DNA of 64,000 nucleotides, from NCBI GenBank assembly GCA_030765065.1, contig CM060990.1, positions 213,753,290-213,817,289 of the forward strand, in the 5' to 3' direction. Source of the DNA: Deroplatys truncata. Lineage: Eukaryota > Arthropoda > Insecta > Mantodea > Mantidae. A program made the translations under genes and the position numbers. Of this stretch, positions 24,460 through 34,459 are shown in pieces (positions within the stretch are counted from its first letter, which is position 1; every line of letters begins with the position of its first letter). The notes beneath the pieces are model-generated. The model worked only from the letters and a program-made list of their open reading frames with translations, searched no databases and was not told the origin of the DNA.

Positions 24460-24665
24460 TAATGGGTGGTATAAATAAAAGCAAGCATTAGCTCATTTCT
24501 CACTAATTCCAAGCATTTGCTTGGTTTCGTATAAATGAAACTTTTCTGCTCAACCTCCTCGCGAGCAAAAGCTTGCTGACCTTGATCGCTGAGCTATTGC
24601 TCGCGATATGATATAAATAAAAACAAGTCCTGCTCGCCTTTAGTAAGCTTTTGTTTGCTGTTTCT
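24460..24665 (+). mobile_element. Short repeat with TATAAATAAAARCAAG motifs, copy 1 (MITE-like)
   Basis: Starts GGGTGGTATAAATAAAAGCAAGC and holds AGCAAAAGCTTG, GAGCTATTGCTCGCG and a second TATAAATAAAAACAAG. The same blocks appear reversed at about 28490-28655. Ends and target duplications are uncertain. Confidence 0.4.
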
Positions 24666-25099
24666 TGAGGTACCTCCGTAAGTACCTCAGCTTGCTCAAC
24701 TGCATTTTAATACATTGGTGGAGTTCATGATCATGGTTGCAGAGAGGAAAATAAAAATCACACGACTTTCTCCATCACTCTTTTTACAAACAATTCTTAC
24801 AAAACCTTATTCTTGGTAGCTACTTCTTGTTAATCGAGATAAACTATCATTGTAGGAATAGAAGAATGCAGTAAACTAAAGGGATAGTCAAATATTTTAA
24901 ATGTGGGTCGCCCTTTGATGGATTTGAAATTCTGTTCTTTTCAAATGATTGCGGAAAAAAAGAAAAAAATCCTGATGTTCTAATTCACATGGCTTTCTCT
25001 AATCATTCTTCTACAAACTATACTTACAAGAGATTATTATTCCAGCTTCTTCTTGTTAATCCAGATAAACGTTCAATTTACAATAAAGAGAGTTGAGGG

Positions 25100-26527
25100 T
25101 TGTTACACTACATCACTATAATATTCTTACTTGAACGCGTTTCGGGAGACGGTTTGTTCCCACCGTCAGCATGTCCTCATCTGATAAAAAATTCATTAGA
25201 ATTAACCAGTCACCTTTCAAATATAAATATATCACCCACAGACATGATGGTATCATTTGATGTCACTGCACTCTTCCCAAGCATACCAAAAGAAGAATTA
25301 TTACCACTCCTAGAAAATTGGATATTAAACAATGGCACACCTAGAGCACAAACAGAAGATTACCTAAAACTAACAAAATTATGTTTGGACCAAAATTTCT
25401 TTTCATTCCATCACAAAATTTTTAAACAAACCTCAGGTCTAACTATGCGAAACCCCCTTTCACCATTTTTAGCAGAACTATATATGAGCCATTTTGAATG
25501 CCATATTACTAAATCTTTCCCACATCTATTCAAAACCTGGTATAGGTATGTAGATATTTTTGCTATTGTTCCAAAAAAACTTTCAGAAGATGCTTTGAAA
25601 TTATTAAATTTACAAAAAAGATCTATTAAATTCACAATAGAAAAAGAAGAAAATGGCCAATTACCTTACCTAGACATCAGGATCATCAGAAATAATGCAC
25701 ACAACAAACTAACGTTCGGCATTTACAGAAAACCAACGCACACAGAAAATTATATTAAAAACAATAGCTACAATCCTACAAGCCACAAACATGCAATTTT
25801 AAATAGTATTACAAACAGGTTAGTACATATACCAATGGAGAAAGAGGAGTACCAGAAAGAATACCAACACATTATCAACATAGCCACTATGAATGGATAC
25901 CAGAAAAAAACAATAGATAAGAAGATAAAAAGGTTTGAAGGACGGAAATACATCCAACAAATGACTACGTTACTCAGACAACAAAAACCACAAGCATATA
26001 GAAAATTCACTTATCACCCTTGGACACATCATAAATTTCAAAGGATTTTCAAAAAATACATCACCACCCTGTCTCCACAGAATAACCACAACATACAGAA
26101 ACTACCTTGCAACAGAACAAAAGATCCTATCCCCAACGATAAATCAGCTGGTATATATCAAATTGATTGTAATGAATGTAACCTGATATATATAGGAAGA
26201 ACAAAAAGAAATCTTGAAATAAGACTTAAAGAGCATATGAGATGCATTTACCAAAAGCAGCCAGATAAATCAGCAGCAGCACATCATTTCTGGTCTTCAA
26301 ACCATGATATCACTCCAAACATAAAACTCTTAAAACCGATCAACAGCAGTAATGAATTGGACATCTGGGAAAAAATACATATTGTCAAACACAAGAATCA
26401 CCTAATGAATTTCGAACTGCCGCCACCCAACAGCCTTTGGAGGTTCATCAGCCCAGCACCAGAGAACACCACTAACCACACACATCCCCCAGACGATGAC
26501 CAGCAAAATCAGATGAGGACATGCTGA
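25100..26527 (+). CDS. Penelope reverse transcriptase + GIY-YIG endonuclease, 5'-truncated
   Basis: A single open frame of 475 codons. The first 29 codons are translated from the inverted repeat and are not part of the enzyme. The fingers/palm start at FDVTALFPSIPKEE (about residues 54-67). SGLTMRNPLSPFLAELYM lies at about 112-129. The catalytic box reads WYRYVDIFAIVP (146-157), where the family has YVDD, so one Asp is missing and polymerase activity is doubtful. LPYLDIRI and GIYRKPTHTE follow. The C-terminal GIY-YIG domain has AGIYQIDCNECNLIYIGRTK (about 350-369) with an R...E pattern after it. Full Penelope proteins are longer (about 700-800 residues), so the N-terminal third is lost. The open frame is the best preserved in the window. 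Confidence 0.88.
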   Translation: MLHYITIIFLLERVSGDGLFPPSACPHLIKNSLELTSHLSNINISPTDMMVSFDVTALFPSIPKEELLPLLENWILNNGTPRAQTEDYLKLTKLCLDQNFFSFHHKIFKQTSGLTMRNPLSPFLAELYMSHFECHITKSFPHLFKTWYRYVDIFAIVPKKLSEDALKLLNLQKRSIKFTIEKEENGQLPYLDIRIIRNNAHNKLTFGIYRKPTHTENYIKNNSYNPTSHKHAILNSITNRLVHIPMEKEEYQKEYQHIINIATMNGYQKKTIDKKIKRFEGRKYIQQMTTLLRQQKPQAYRKFTYHPWTHHKFQRIFKKYITTLSPQNNHNIQKLPCNRTKDPIPNDKSAGIYQIDCNECNLIYIGRTKRNLEIRLKEHMRCIYQKQPDKSAAAHHFWSSNHDITPNIKLLKPINSSNELDIWEKIHIVKHKNHLMNFELPPPNSLWRFISPAPENTTNHTHPPDDDQQNQMRTC

Positions 26528-26611
26528 CGATGGGAACAAACCGTCTCCCGAAACGCGTTCAAGTAAGAATATTATAGTGATGTAGTGTAACAACCCTCAA
26601 CTCTCTTTATT
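26508..26611 (+). ncRNA. Penelope pseudo-LTR with hammerhead-ribozyme-like core (candidate)
   Basis: Within the inverted repeat, CTGACGA at 26524-26530 fits the conserved CUGANGA box. GGGA/TCCC (26532-26535 with 26546-26549) can pair as stem II, and GAAAC at 26550-26554 fits the second box, followed by GCGTT that could close a minimal stem III. Penelope elements are known to carry small hammerheads in these repeats. One extra U sits beside stem II and stem I is weak, so this is a candidate only. The other repeat has CTGACGG instead. Confidence 0.4.
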
Positions 26612-26974
26612 TTAAATTATGACACATCACTGTTACTAGCTTCTAAATCTTCAAAATTAGTTCAATTTACATTTACAATTTTGTTATACGATACAGTAGG
26701 TAAAGTGAGTCAGCTTTTTAAAGAGTGTCTGGCTATATGAGGGCTTTGAAATTCGATGCTCTTTGCATGATGACCACGAGAAAATATCGAATACCGACTT
26801 CCCATTTGAGAGAATTATAAGTAGTTATTTGAAAGTTTCAACCAATAACAAGGAATATCTCAGGAATGATTAAGTTAAAAAAAGAAAGTAAAGAAGAAAT
26901 GCTTTGACATAAATTGTGTGCTTTAACGAGAACAATTTTCTTTTTGTAGTAAGATTTTTTGTAGACAGATTTGC

Positions 26975-27560
26975 CATTTGCCTATGGTTTACCAATTGTG
27001 CAAAAGTTACTGAGAAATAAGAGGACTTCGGAGGATATTCCCAGGAAATGCAATATATGCATTTGACATGAAAACATTTTAAACATGTCGTGTTTAATCA
27101 AAATTGTTGGAGTCCTTTTTGAGAAAATAAAAAGCTTTTGGGAAAAGTTTTCATGTAAAGGGTAGTTTGGGCAGGGGGGGGGGGGGGGTAAATTTCTTGA
27201 AAATCTTCCTGACGCATGTTTGGAAGGTGCTGAACTTAAAATACCAAACTTGTTATTTAACGACTTTTCCTTTCTGAGTTTGCTGTTCAGACACAGATGC
27301 GTAGTAGGACTCTTATAGTATAATCTGTTACAGCTTAGTGTTACATAAAAGTCAATCAGAATGAAGAGCACTTCACTGGCTATTCCCAGAAAATTCAAGA
27401 TATACCTAATTATATTTGCCATGAAAATATCTTAAACAATAGCGGATTTTAATCAAAATTGTTGGAACCATTTTTGAGAAAAGGGATAGTTTTGGGGTAG
27501 AGGAATTTTCTTGAAAATCTTAACACATTTGAGGATACTAAGTTTGAACTATTTTTTTTA
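26975..27560 (-). repeat. Poly-C-bearing interspersed repeat, copies 2 and 3 in tandem
   Basis: Minus-strand copies of the repeat at 9215-9445. Copy 2 (about 26975-27250) includes a run of about 15 G on the plus strand (27174-27188) and the TTTATTTTCTCAAAAA, TTTTGATTAAA and TGCATTTCCTGGGAATA blocks. Copy 3 (about 27330-27550) repeats TTTTGATTAAA, TTTTCATGGC and TTTTCTGGGAATAGCC. It is probably an unnamed repeat family. Confidence 0.6.
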
Positions 27561-28489
27561 TTTATTTATGCTGTGCTCACACACATTTGCTAAAGATGAT
27601 TTTTAGTTCAGGCACTCTCAAAACGTGTATCTCTGATGAAATCTTGGTATCGAATTTTTGCATAGAATGCAATACTTCCTCTACTTGCTATACGTAAGTG
27701 ATAGTGAAATTAAAAATTGTTTCAAGACGCAAGGACTCGGATGTGTGCTGATATAAACAGTTATTTAAAAGAGAAAATGTAAAAGGTTGCGCAACATTTT
27801 CCTCCAGAGGCAAATGAAACACAAGGTGGACCTTCTAACAATGCTGAAAAGATCCTGAGGTGTTTTCATCTGGGTACTATAACGCTAAACAGAATGTGAG
27901 TAGGTCACAGTGAGCCGCTTTTATTACCGGAAGACTGGTAATATAATCGAAGCATATACAAATAAACACTTACATAGAGCAGAATGTTCGCACAAATCAA
28001 AACCGGATTATAACTAAAGAATTTCAATTAAAACCAAACTTATATTTAACTTTCAAATGAAACTCTTTCATCCAATTTAACTTTAATTCATGGTAACATC
28101 TTATAAATTCTTGGAATTACGTCGTGATATTTTATATAGATGCAGAGGATATCAATATAAAGGTGCAAAAACAGAAATACAAATAACCTACTTTCAATTT
28201 ATCAGTTGGTGACACGTTTGTAATACTATCAAATAAGGAAATGAGGGATTGGATTTAGAAAAGGCATGAGCGTTATCTGTTGAAAGTTGGGTGAATCTCA
28301 ATGTCTGTTTCATTTGCGAAATCTTTAATTATAATTGTGTTATATAAAATTTGCATCTCTATTAGGTTTCATAAATGAGAGTATGATTAACATGAATGAG
28401 TATATGAATATTTAAGTGCAGTAAAGATTTAAATTGCCTGCTGACAGAAGAATGGGCGTGTTTGTTTACTCAGATGATTTGTCGTGGTG
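27561..28489. other. LTR-element interior, AT-rich, nothing assigned
   Basis: No conserved pol motif (protease, reverse transcriptase, integrase) was seen on either strand. Confidence 0.4.
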
Positions 28490-28655
28490 AAGGTCACTGA
28501 GCAAAAGCTTGGTAGGTGATAGCAATAGCTCATCGAAGAGGGGAAATTTTTATTTATACCAAACCACAACCTGATGCTCGTTTCTCAACTTGCTTGGAGC
28601 TACAGCTCACAAGCTTTTGCTTGTTTTTATTTATATCACCCAATGATCTGAGCGA
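28490..28655 (-). mobile_element. Short repeat with TATAAATAAAARCAAG motifs, copy 2 (MITE-like)
   Basis: Reverse-complement relative of 24460-24665: GGGTGATATAAATAAAAACA at the right end, then CAAGCAAAAGCTTG, GGTATAAATAAAA and GAGCTATTGCTATC. Both copies lie inside the LTR element. Confidence 0.4.
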
Positions 28656-29029
28656 AGTTTGCTCATTCACCATCACATTCGCTATTAAGCATTTTATATG
28701 CTATACATATTACATAAAATTAGACACATTAATACTTGTTACCCTTTCTTTACAATTAATTTCTTAAATATTTAAACATTTCTTACAATTTCTAACTTAT
28801 ACAATATAAATGTAGTTGCTATTCAGTTTTTCTTACTAACAATGGATTTTTATTACTTCTCTTTATCTAAACTTTCCTTTGTTATTAACCATTTGTTACA
28901 TTTAGTAAAAATATTATTTTTTTAAATAGTACTATACATTTTTTTTAAATTACATTGCTTTCCCCTTTTAAGTTCCAGATACATTATTTTCTTTCTCTTC
29001 TTGTGCGACATAAAACCTGCATACTTTAC

Positions 29030-29290
29030 TTTACTTTTCTTTTTGTTCCACAGATTATTTACATTTATTTTCTCTTTCTTTTTGTTCCACACATTAACTT
29101 AAATATTTTCTTTTTGTTTCTCAGACTATTTAGATTTATTTTCTCTTTCTTTTTGTGCCACACATAACCTAAATATTTTATTTTCTTTTTCTTTTTGTTC
29201 CTCACGACTGTTTACATTTATTTTCTTTTTCTTTTTGTTCCTCACGACTGTTTACATTTATTTTCTGTTTCTTTTTGTTCTTATGCCACA
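29030..29290. repeat. Pyrimidine-rich tandem array, 40-bp unit
   Basis: Five to six units of a TTTATTTTCTTTTTCTTTTT-containing repeat. The last two are nearly identical and exactly 40 bp apart (CTCACGACTG at 29201 and 29241). On the minus strand it adds Lys/Gln-rich sequence to the end of the gag-like region. Confidence 0.85.
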
Positions 29291-29524
29291 GACTTTTTAG
29301 CTTTACCCTAATCTTATGTTGCACAGAATAATAGTTTGACATCTGATTTGGTACATGTACATGTGTGTCATCATTATTGTTGTGTGTTTGAGAGGCTGAT
29401 GCTATAGAAAAAGCAGTAGCGTCTCTTGTGTTGTTAGTTAACAATGGTGATGCACTTCTTTCTGTACTTGCATTATTGACATGCATTTGGTTAGCATTCA
29501 GCGAATGAGGTGCATTTGCGTGCT

Positions 29525-30822
29525 CAGTGTTGCCACCTCGTTACCCCCACTCTTTTCATATTTCCCTCTCACTCACACATCGGCCTGGTGCTAGAATGGT
29601 CGATGTAAAGCAACCCAAACTGAATTTTCTAAACTTTTATAATTCTCCTGGTATGTAAATTCATAATTGGGAATATACTTGCATGTTACATACATATTTT
29701 TTAAGTGTTATATAATTATAGGTTATGAATTACCTGTGCTTTTAATCCAATGGAACTGCCAGTGGCTCATCCGTATCGCTGTCATCAGTTACGTGAAGAG
29801 GCAATTTGTCACTGTCACTGTCTTCATCGTCTGAGTCTTGCAAATTTATGATGATAGGTTCCAAACGATATTTTAGTTCTAAGGACACAAGTTATTTTCT
29901 GTATTGTTGGGAATTCACCTTGGTCATAAAACTCTAACACAGTCCTGCGTACAACATCCTTGTCAAAGTCAGTTAAATTTGTAATCCTCTTCGGAGGTCC
30001 AATGTGTTTTCTAGGCGATACAAACACTGGAGCACCACTGGGAATAGATTTTCTTGCCTCTCCGCAAATGCGAGACACACTTGCTTTACCGACACCACAC
30101 ACTTTAGCAGTAAGCTGTTGAGGATTTTTGAAATCAAGTTGATTTCTGTGTTCCTCATTGTTGCATTTTTTAAAAAACGAGTAGACCCCAAATATAATAC
30201 TTCGAGCCTGACTTCGCAATACCTGCCTCTTTGACTCGCCACTAAATTCACCACAATAAGCCATTGCACTATTTTACTCTTGCTGCTTGCTCTCTGAACA
30301 ACTGCATACTGATATTAACTGTATAGGGTAAATAAACTCCAACCCAGATTTAGAAACAACACACAATAATAAACATGTGACAGCTCACGTTCTGCAGATT
30401 CAGCATTCTACAAGTAACACAAGTGAGCTGGGTGGGCTGATTGCTCTCTCTCTCAGCTTTAACAAACGCCTTCGTTTTTCAACATAATTCTTTATCACCA
30501 TCAAGTCAGTAGTTCTGTATAATTACAAATATATATACATAATGTATACAATAATGCATACATACAAATAATGTGACCATTACAGTGCTTACGTGGTTAT
30601 GATATAACATATGGGTATGTTTATTCGTTTGTATTATGAAAACTATTTGAGCTAAAAATATGTGGTTTTTACGGTTGTGTTACGAAAATTACTCCCTACC
30701 TTCTAGTGGGTTACTTTTTGCAAAATTTGAATTTTGTCTTAGCGCAAATTATATTTATTAGAAACAGATTCGCTTAGCGCGCGTCACGCTTAGCTTACGG
30801 CAAATGCAATATGACAACACAG
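29525..30822 (-). mobile_element. IS630/Tc1-mariner-related element, internally deleted
   Basis: Interrupts the gag-like region of the LTR element. Likely ends are CAGTGTTGCCACC on the left and, reverse-complemented, CTGTGTTGTCATA on the right, an imperfect short inverted repeat; a target duplication was not found, so the ends are approximate. It encodes the head of a transposase (30264-29824) and an acidic C-terminal tail (near 29745-29850), with the DDE core missing between them. This is the usual structure of a non-autonomous deletion derivative. Confidence 0.65.
29824..30264 (-). pseudogene. Transposase N-terminal region (helix-turn-helix) of IS630-like family
   Basis: 146 codons from MAYCGEFSGESKRQVLRSQA. 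An HTH region follows (LTAKVCGVGKASVSRICGEA, about residues 51-70), then FVSPRKHIGPPKRITNLTDF and DKDVVRRTVLEFYDQGEFPT (about 100-119). This pattern (HTH, then FDxxVVRRTVxxFY...PTxxKI) belongs to an arthropod transposase family related to IS630/Tc1-mariner. The DDE catalytic part is absent. The downstream frame reads an acidic tail (INLQDSDDEDSDSDKLPLHV) near 29770-29850, as at the end of such proteins. Confidence 0.6.
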
Positions 30823-32321
30823 CGGAACTCCGATTGGGCGCCGCTCTGGCCGCGCTCAAGGACAAACATCATCCCATTTGAAAATCACAGTAGTTGTACT
30901 CGCATTTACCCTTGGTACATTTGTACTTAAATTTTCAAAACTATTTCTAAGTTTATCAATTTCTTTACTACTTTCCTGTACTTTATCTTTGATTTCATCT
31001 ATCATTGACTTTACTTGTCCTTGCCCTGTATTTGCTTCTTTTACTGTATCTGCATTTGTTTTTACCATTTCATGCATTTTATTAATTTCCCCAGTTAAAT
31101 CTATTTGTACCTGTACAAGATCTGCATTTGTATTTTCTACCATTGTTTTCAATTCTTCACCCTGTTTATCTAACTTGTAACAAATACCCTGTTTAGTATC
31201 AGCGAGTTTTAACATCATTTCATTGACATTTTTGTCAATATGACTTGACAATTTCTGTTCTAGCTGCTTACAACCTTTGTTTACTTTTAAATCTATGACT
31301 TTTTGAAGTGCTTTGGAAGATTGTTCTAGCTTTATTTCTAACCTCTTGCTTTCAGCTTTGCTTTCTTTTGTTTAGCTAGATCAATTTTAATACTAGATAG
31401 CTCTGCATTAGTTTCAGTTAATTTATTACTTAACTCTGCACTAGTTTCAGTTAACTTATTATTAAATTCTCTACTTAACTCTACTCTCAGGTCTGTATTG
31501 GTTTCAGGTATCTTATTACTTAACTCTACTTTCAGCTTTGTATTATCTTATTTTAACTCTTTTCTCAGTTCTGTACTAGGTTCTTTTAACTCTCCTCTCA
31601 TTTCCTCTATCTTATTATTTAAGTCTGCATTACTTTCTGTTACTTTTCTCAGCTCTGCTTTACTTTCAGTTATTGCTTTTAGAATGCACATTATTTGTTG
31701 TGATAAGTTTTCTTGCTCTTTTTTGCAAGATGTCTGAGGGATAGCATTTCCTTCTGTTGTTCCTTGCACTAACATGTGTAAAGGTGATTGACCTTGCATA
31801 CTACTGCTATCTCTTTCAACATCTACCTCTGAATTTTCAGATAACTGCTCTTTTACATCTAACTTATCTGTTTTCTTTAGCCCTGATTGTAAATCTACAT
31901 TGCAATCTGTAATGGTTGACCTAACCTCAACTACTTCCAAACTTTCATTATTTTCAATTTCCATCTTATTTTGTATATTTGCCTTTGAATTGCTTAATTT
32001 TACTTTTCCACTTCTTAATAACATGAATTTTGCTCAATAACAATATATTTTCTAAACTTGACAATTATTATAATATACAATGGAATTTCCTGACCTTTTG
32101 TTCTGGCTGTTATTAAACTTTTATACTCAGTGTTCCCGCACAGTTTGTTGTTGAGATGTTAACCATGTGCCCCTTACTCCTGAAGAATTGTTGCTGTCCT
32201 TGGACTTTGTTGACGATCTTGAAATTCTGAGATGTAGTCTCGTGGTTTCGTTAATTCTGGTCATTCCATTGATCTTTTCTTCTCTGATGTCACAAATTCT
32301 TGTCGATTCTCGCTGTCCATT

Positions 32322-32346
32322 CATGCCCCACAGTTGGATGCCAACT
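32322..32346 (-). other. Primer-binding-site-like sequence of the LTR element
   Basis: Directly after the 5' LTR end (CTTCA) on the minus strand: AGT then TGGCATCCAACTGTGGGGC. It resembles the TGGCGCCCAAC-type primer-binding sites of insect LTR elements. The tRNA was not identified. Confidence 0.55.
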
Positions 32347-33375
32347 TGAAGTAGTTGTTTTGTTACGTATTGTTTTTATGTAAACTTGAATATCGTTATT
32401 TAGCTCCACGCTTGGGAAGCCAACTTGAAGAAGGTTTATTGTTGCGTATTGTTTAAACTTGAAGAAGGTTTATTGTTGTGTATTGTTTAAACTTGAAGAA
32501 GGTTATGTTATGCTGCTTTTGTTTTGTTTGGTTACGTAATTTTAACTGCCCCACGTATGGGAGCCAACTTGAAGTTATGTGCTTATGTAATATATTTAAC
32601 TTGAAGAGGTATGCTTAAGTAATTGTATTTTACGTAATATTTATTTAGTTGCATTTAAGAAGTTCCTTGAACATGCTTTGGGCGTCGGTTTGAATTTGTT
32701 GATTACGTAATAGTTACTGTTATGCAATATGCTGCTACGTATGAGAAGCTGATTTCAAGATGTGTTTTTGTTATTACACTCCAAGTTTTACACTATAATA
32801 TTTAACTTTGTTATTAACACTGCTTCTATATATTATTTATGTTTGAATTTGCCTCAGCTGCGTCAGTAATGTTTGTAGAGTCAAGTGTCTTAGGCAGGGC
32901 GCAGTATGACAATGATTGTAGACATCACAGAATTTAAGTTTTTAAAATTAACTTCTTTTATTAATTCTTGCACATTTTTATAACGCACTACACTTTTTAA
33001 GAACTGTGAGAATCTTCAATACTTTCACTTAGCGCATATACAAATTTTACGATTCACACGTAGAGAACACATCTTCCATCTGTTCACTACCAAGGCTTGC
33101 CAGCAAATGAGCAACTGTTAACGGTTAAAACTCGTAAGCTTCGGTATTTTAAGTCTCTGATTGGTTAATTCTAGTCCAATAGAATATCTGCATTTTACTT
33201 AAGCTTTGTCCTTGCTATTGATTGGCTAATTTTAAACTGTTACTGAATTTACCTTATCTTTGATATAATCATGACTGGTAACTTTTCAAACTCTTAAACT
33301 CATTATTGCTACAGGTTACCTCATTGTTAGCAACTTAAAACGTATTATTCTCACAGCTCTTGCATTATTAAAGTA

Positions 33376-34273
33376 CGAGGGCTGATCAATAAAGACAGAC
33401 TGATTTTTTTCTGTAGTTTCTTTGATAGTTTTATGTCTATACCACGAATACTTGAAAAGAGCAGGGTTTCATGTATAATGTCCATAAGCGACAGCACTCT
33501 TGTAAATGTAGGTTGGTAGTAATGCTGTATATTGTTGACCCTACTTCAATTTCGCATACCACAAAATGAAGGCGACACGAGAGGAGCAATAGAGCGCAAT
33601 AAAATTTTATTTTCGTTTAAATCATACAGCCTTGAAACTTTCGAAAAGCTGAAGCAAGCATACGGAGAAGATGCACTATCTCGTGCAACGGTGTTTAGGT
33701 GGTTCAAGGACTTCAAAGAAGGGCGAGTCCTCTGTGCTAAGCAAGGTGGGCCTGGTGTTTCGAAATGGAATGATTTACCAGAATGCAGTTCCCCCCCTCA
33801 CACTACTGTTACAGCAGCTACTACACGTCAGTATTGGCTACACTGAGGAAGCACATTATAAGGAAACGTCCAGAACATTATCGGAATGGGTGGCGACTTC
33901 ATCACAACACGCGGCCTCACGTCGCAAATCAAGTCCAGGAATTTTTGGCTAAATTCAACATTACCTGTGTGCCGCATCTGCCTTAAAGCCCCGGTCTTAC
34001 CCCCTGTGATTTCTTTTTATTCCCATTACTAAAGGCAAAGCTCCGGGGCATTCAATTTGAGAGCACTGCAGCAGTGCTAAAGAAAAGTGAGGCGATTCTC
34101 AAAGACCTGACAAAGAATGGCCTGCACCATGTGTTCGAGGACTGGCAGAGACGGTATAAAAAGTGCATTCAGTTAGGAGGGGACTACTTTGAAAAAGATC
34201 ATGTCAAAATTGAAATGGAGTAATAAATATCTGTGAAAAAAAATCATTCTCAGTCTTTATTGATCAGCCCTTG
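33376..34273 (+). mobile_element. Mariner element, internally deleted, in the 5' LTR
   Basis: Ends CGAGGGCTGATCAATAAAGA and, reverse-complemented, CAAGGGCTGATCAATAAAGA; TA at 33374-33375 and 34274-34275. It is 898 bp against about 1.3 kb for a full mariner. The paired LTR at 24.0 kb still has the empty TA site. Plus-strand coding: HTH part (YGEDALSRATVFRWFKDFKE, 33664-33720), then, after a deletion of the middle with the first catalytic Asp, the LHHNTRPHVA region and SPGLTPCDFFLFPLLKAKLR (33990-34050), ending VKIEME at 34222. Consensus LHHDNARPHVA and YSPDLAPCDFFLF are both damaged. Confidence 0.93.
33580..34224 (+). pseudogene. Mariner transposase remnant
   Basis: Coding part of the 898-bp mariner. 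The N-terminal HTH domain is mostly readable (EDALSRATVFRWFKDFKEGR). The segment holding the first catalytic Asp is deleted, and the remaining catalytic blocks are shifted in frame and altered. No function is possible. Confidence 0.85.
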
Positions 34274-34459
34274 TATATAATGTATTCACATAACATTAAT
34301 AAAGCATGTTTACAATAAAAATAAGCATATGCAATGACTCTTACATACAATTCAAATAATTATTACTTATTGTTTCAAGGTGGGCTGTTATTGAATTTAC
34401 TTATTATATAATACAATTGAAATTATTCAGGTATTAAAATACTGCCTCAATTTTCAAAA

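Larger units (their letters stand above)
25071..26670 (+). mobile_element. Penelope-like retroelement with terminal inverted repeats and 11-bp target duplication
   Basis: GTTCAATTTAC at 25071-25081 is repeated at 26660-26670. Just inside, a 104-bp repeat at 25082-25185 is inverted at 26508-26611 with one mismatch by eye; Penelope elements carry such pseudo-LTRs in either orientation. The inner part encodes reverse transcriptase plus GIY-YIG endonuclease (25100-26524). About 48 bp lie between the right inverted repeat and the duplication. It sits inside the LTR element and is therefore younger than it. The 5' part of the reverse transcriptase is missing. Confidence 0.9.
29200..32030 (-). pseudogene. 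Gag-like region of the LTR element, split by a transposon
   Basis: Minus-strand region downstream of the 5' LTR. The part nearest the LTR begins MLLRSGKVKLSNSKANI and continues into long coiled-coil sequence with Lys/Glu/Asn-rich heptads, several built from tandem short repeats (about 31370-31680). The distal part (near 29200-29520) is Asn/Ser- and Lys-rich. A DNA transposon (about 29525-30822) lies between. Position and composition suggest gag, but no capsid motif or zinc knuckle is clear. It is a broken fossil. Confidence 0.5.
23019..34449 (-). mobile_element. Fossil LTR retroelement (gag-like region seen, no pol recognised)
   Basis: Two direct repeats of about 1.19 kb, 23019-24205 and 32347-34449 (the latter interrupted by a mariner), bound the element. 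In minus orientation they begin TGAGGCAG and end CTTCA, obeying the TG...CA rule. ATTT flanks both outer ends, a possible 4-bp target duplication. Next to the 5' LTR is a primer-binding-like TGGCATCCAACTGTGGGGC; next to the 3' LTR is a purine tract (AAAAGGGGGCAA). The interior holds a Penelope element, an IS630-like derivative and other repeats. It is a broken fossil with many disruptions and no recognisable pol. The LTRs differ by a few percent by eye, so it is of moderate age. Ty3-type or BEL cannot be decided. Confidence 0.82.
32347..34449 (-). repeat. 5' LTR of the fossil LTR element, split by a mariner
   Basis: About 1.2 kb without the inserted element at 33376-34273. It aligns end to end with 23019-24205, with a short extra tandem segment near 32430-32490 (TTTATTGTTGCGTATTG repeated). 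Confidence 0.88.

Noticed and set aside
26982-27422. 146-codon minus-strand open frame
   Set aside because: It resembles the frame at 9366-9440 only because both lie in the same poly-C-bearing repeat; stops occur in the other copies.
28940-29300. CRISPR-like array
   Set aside because: Units are contiguous 40-bp tandem repeats without unique spacers, in a eukaryotic context.
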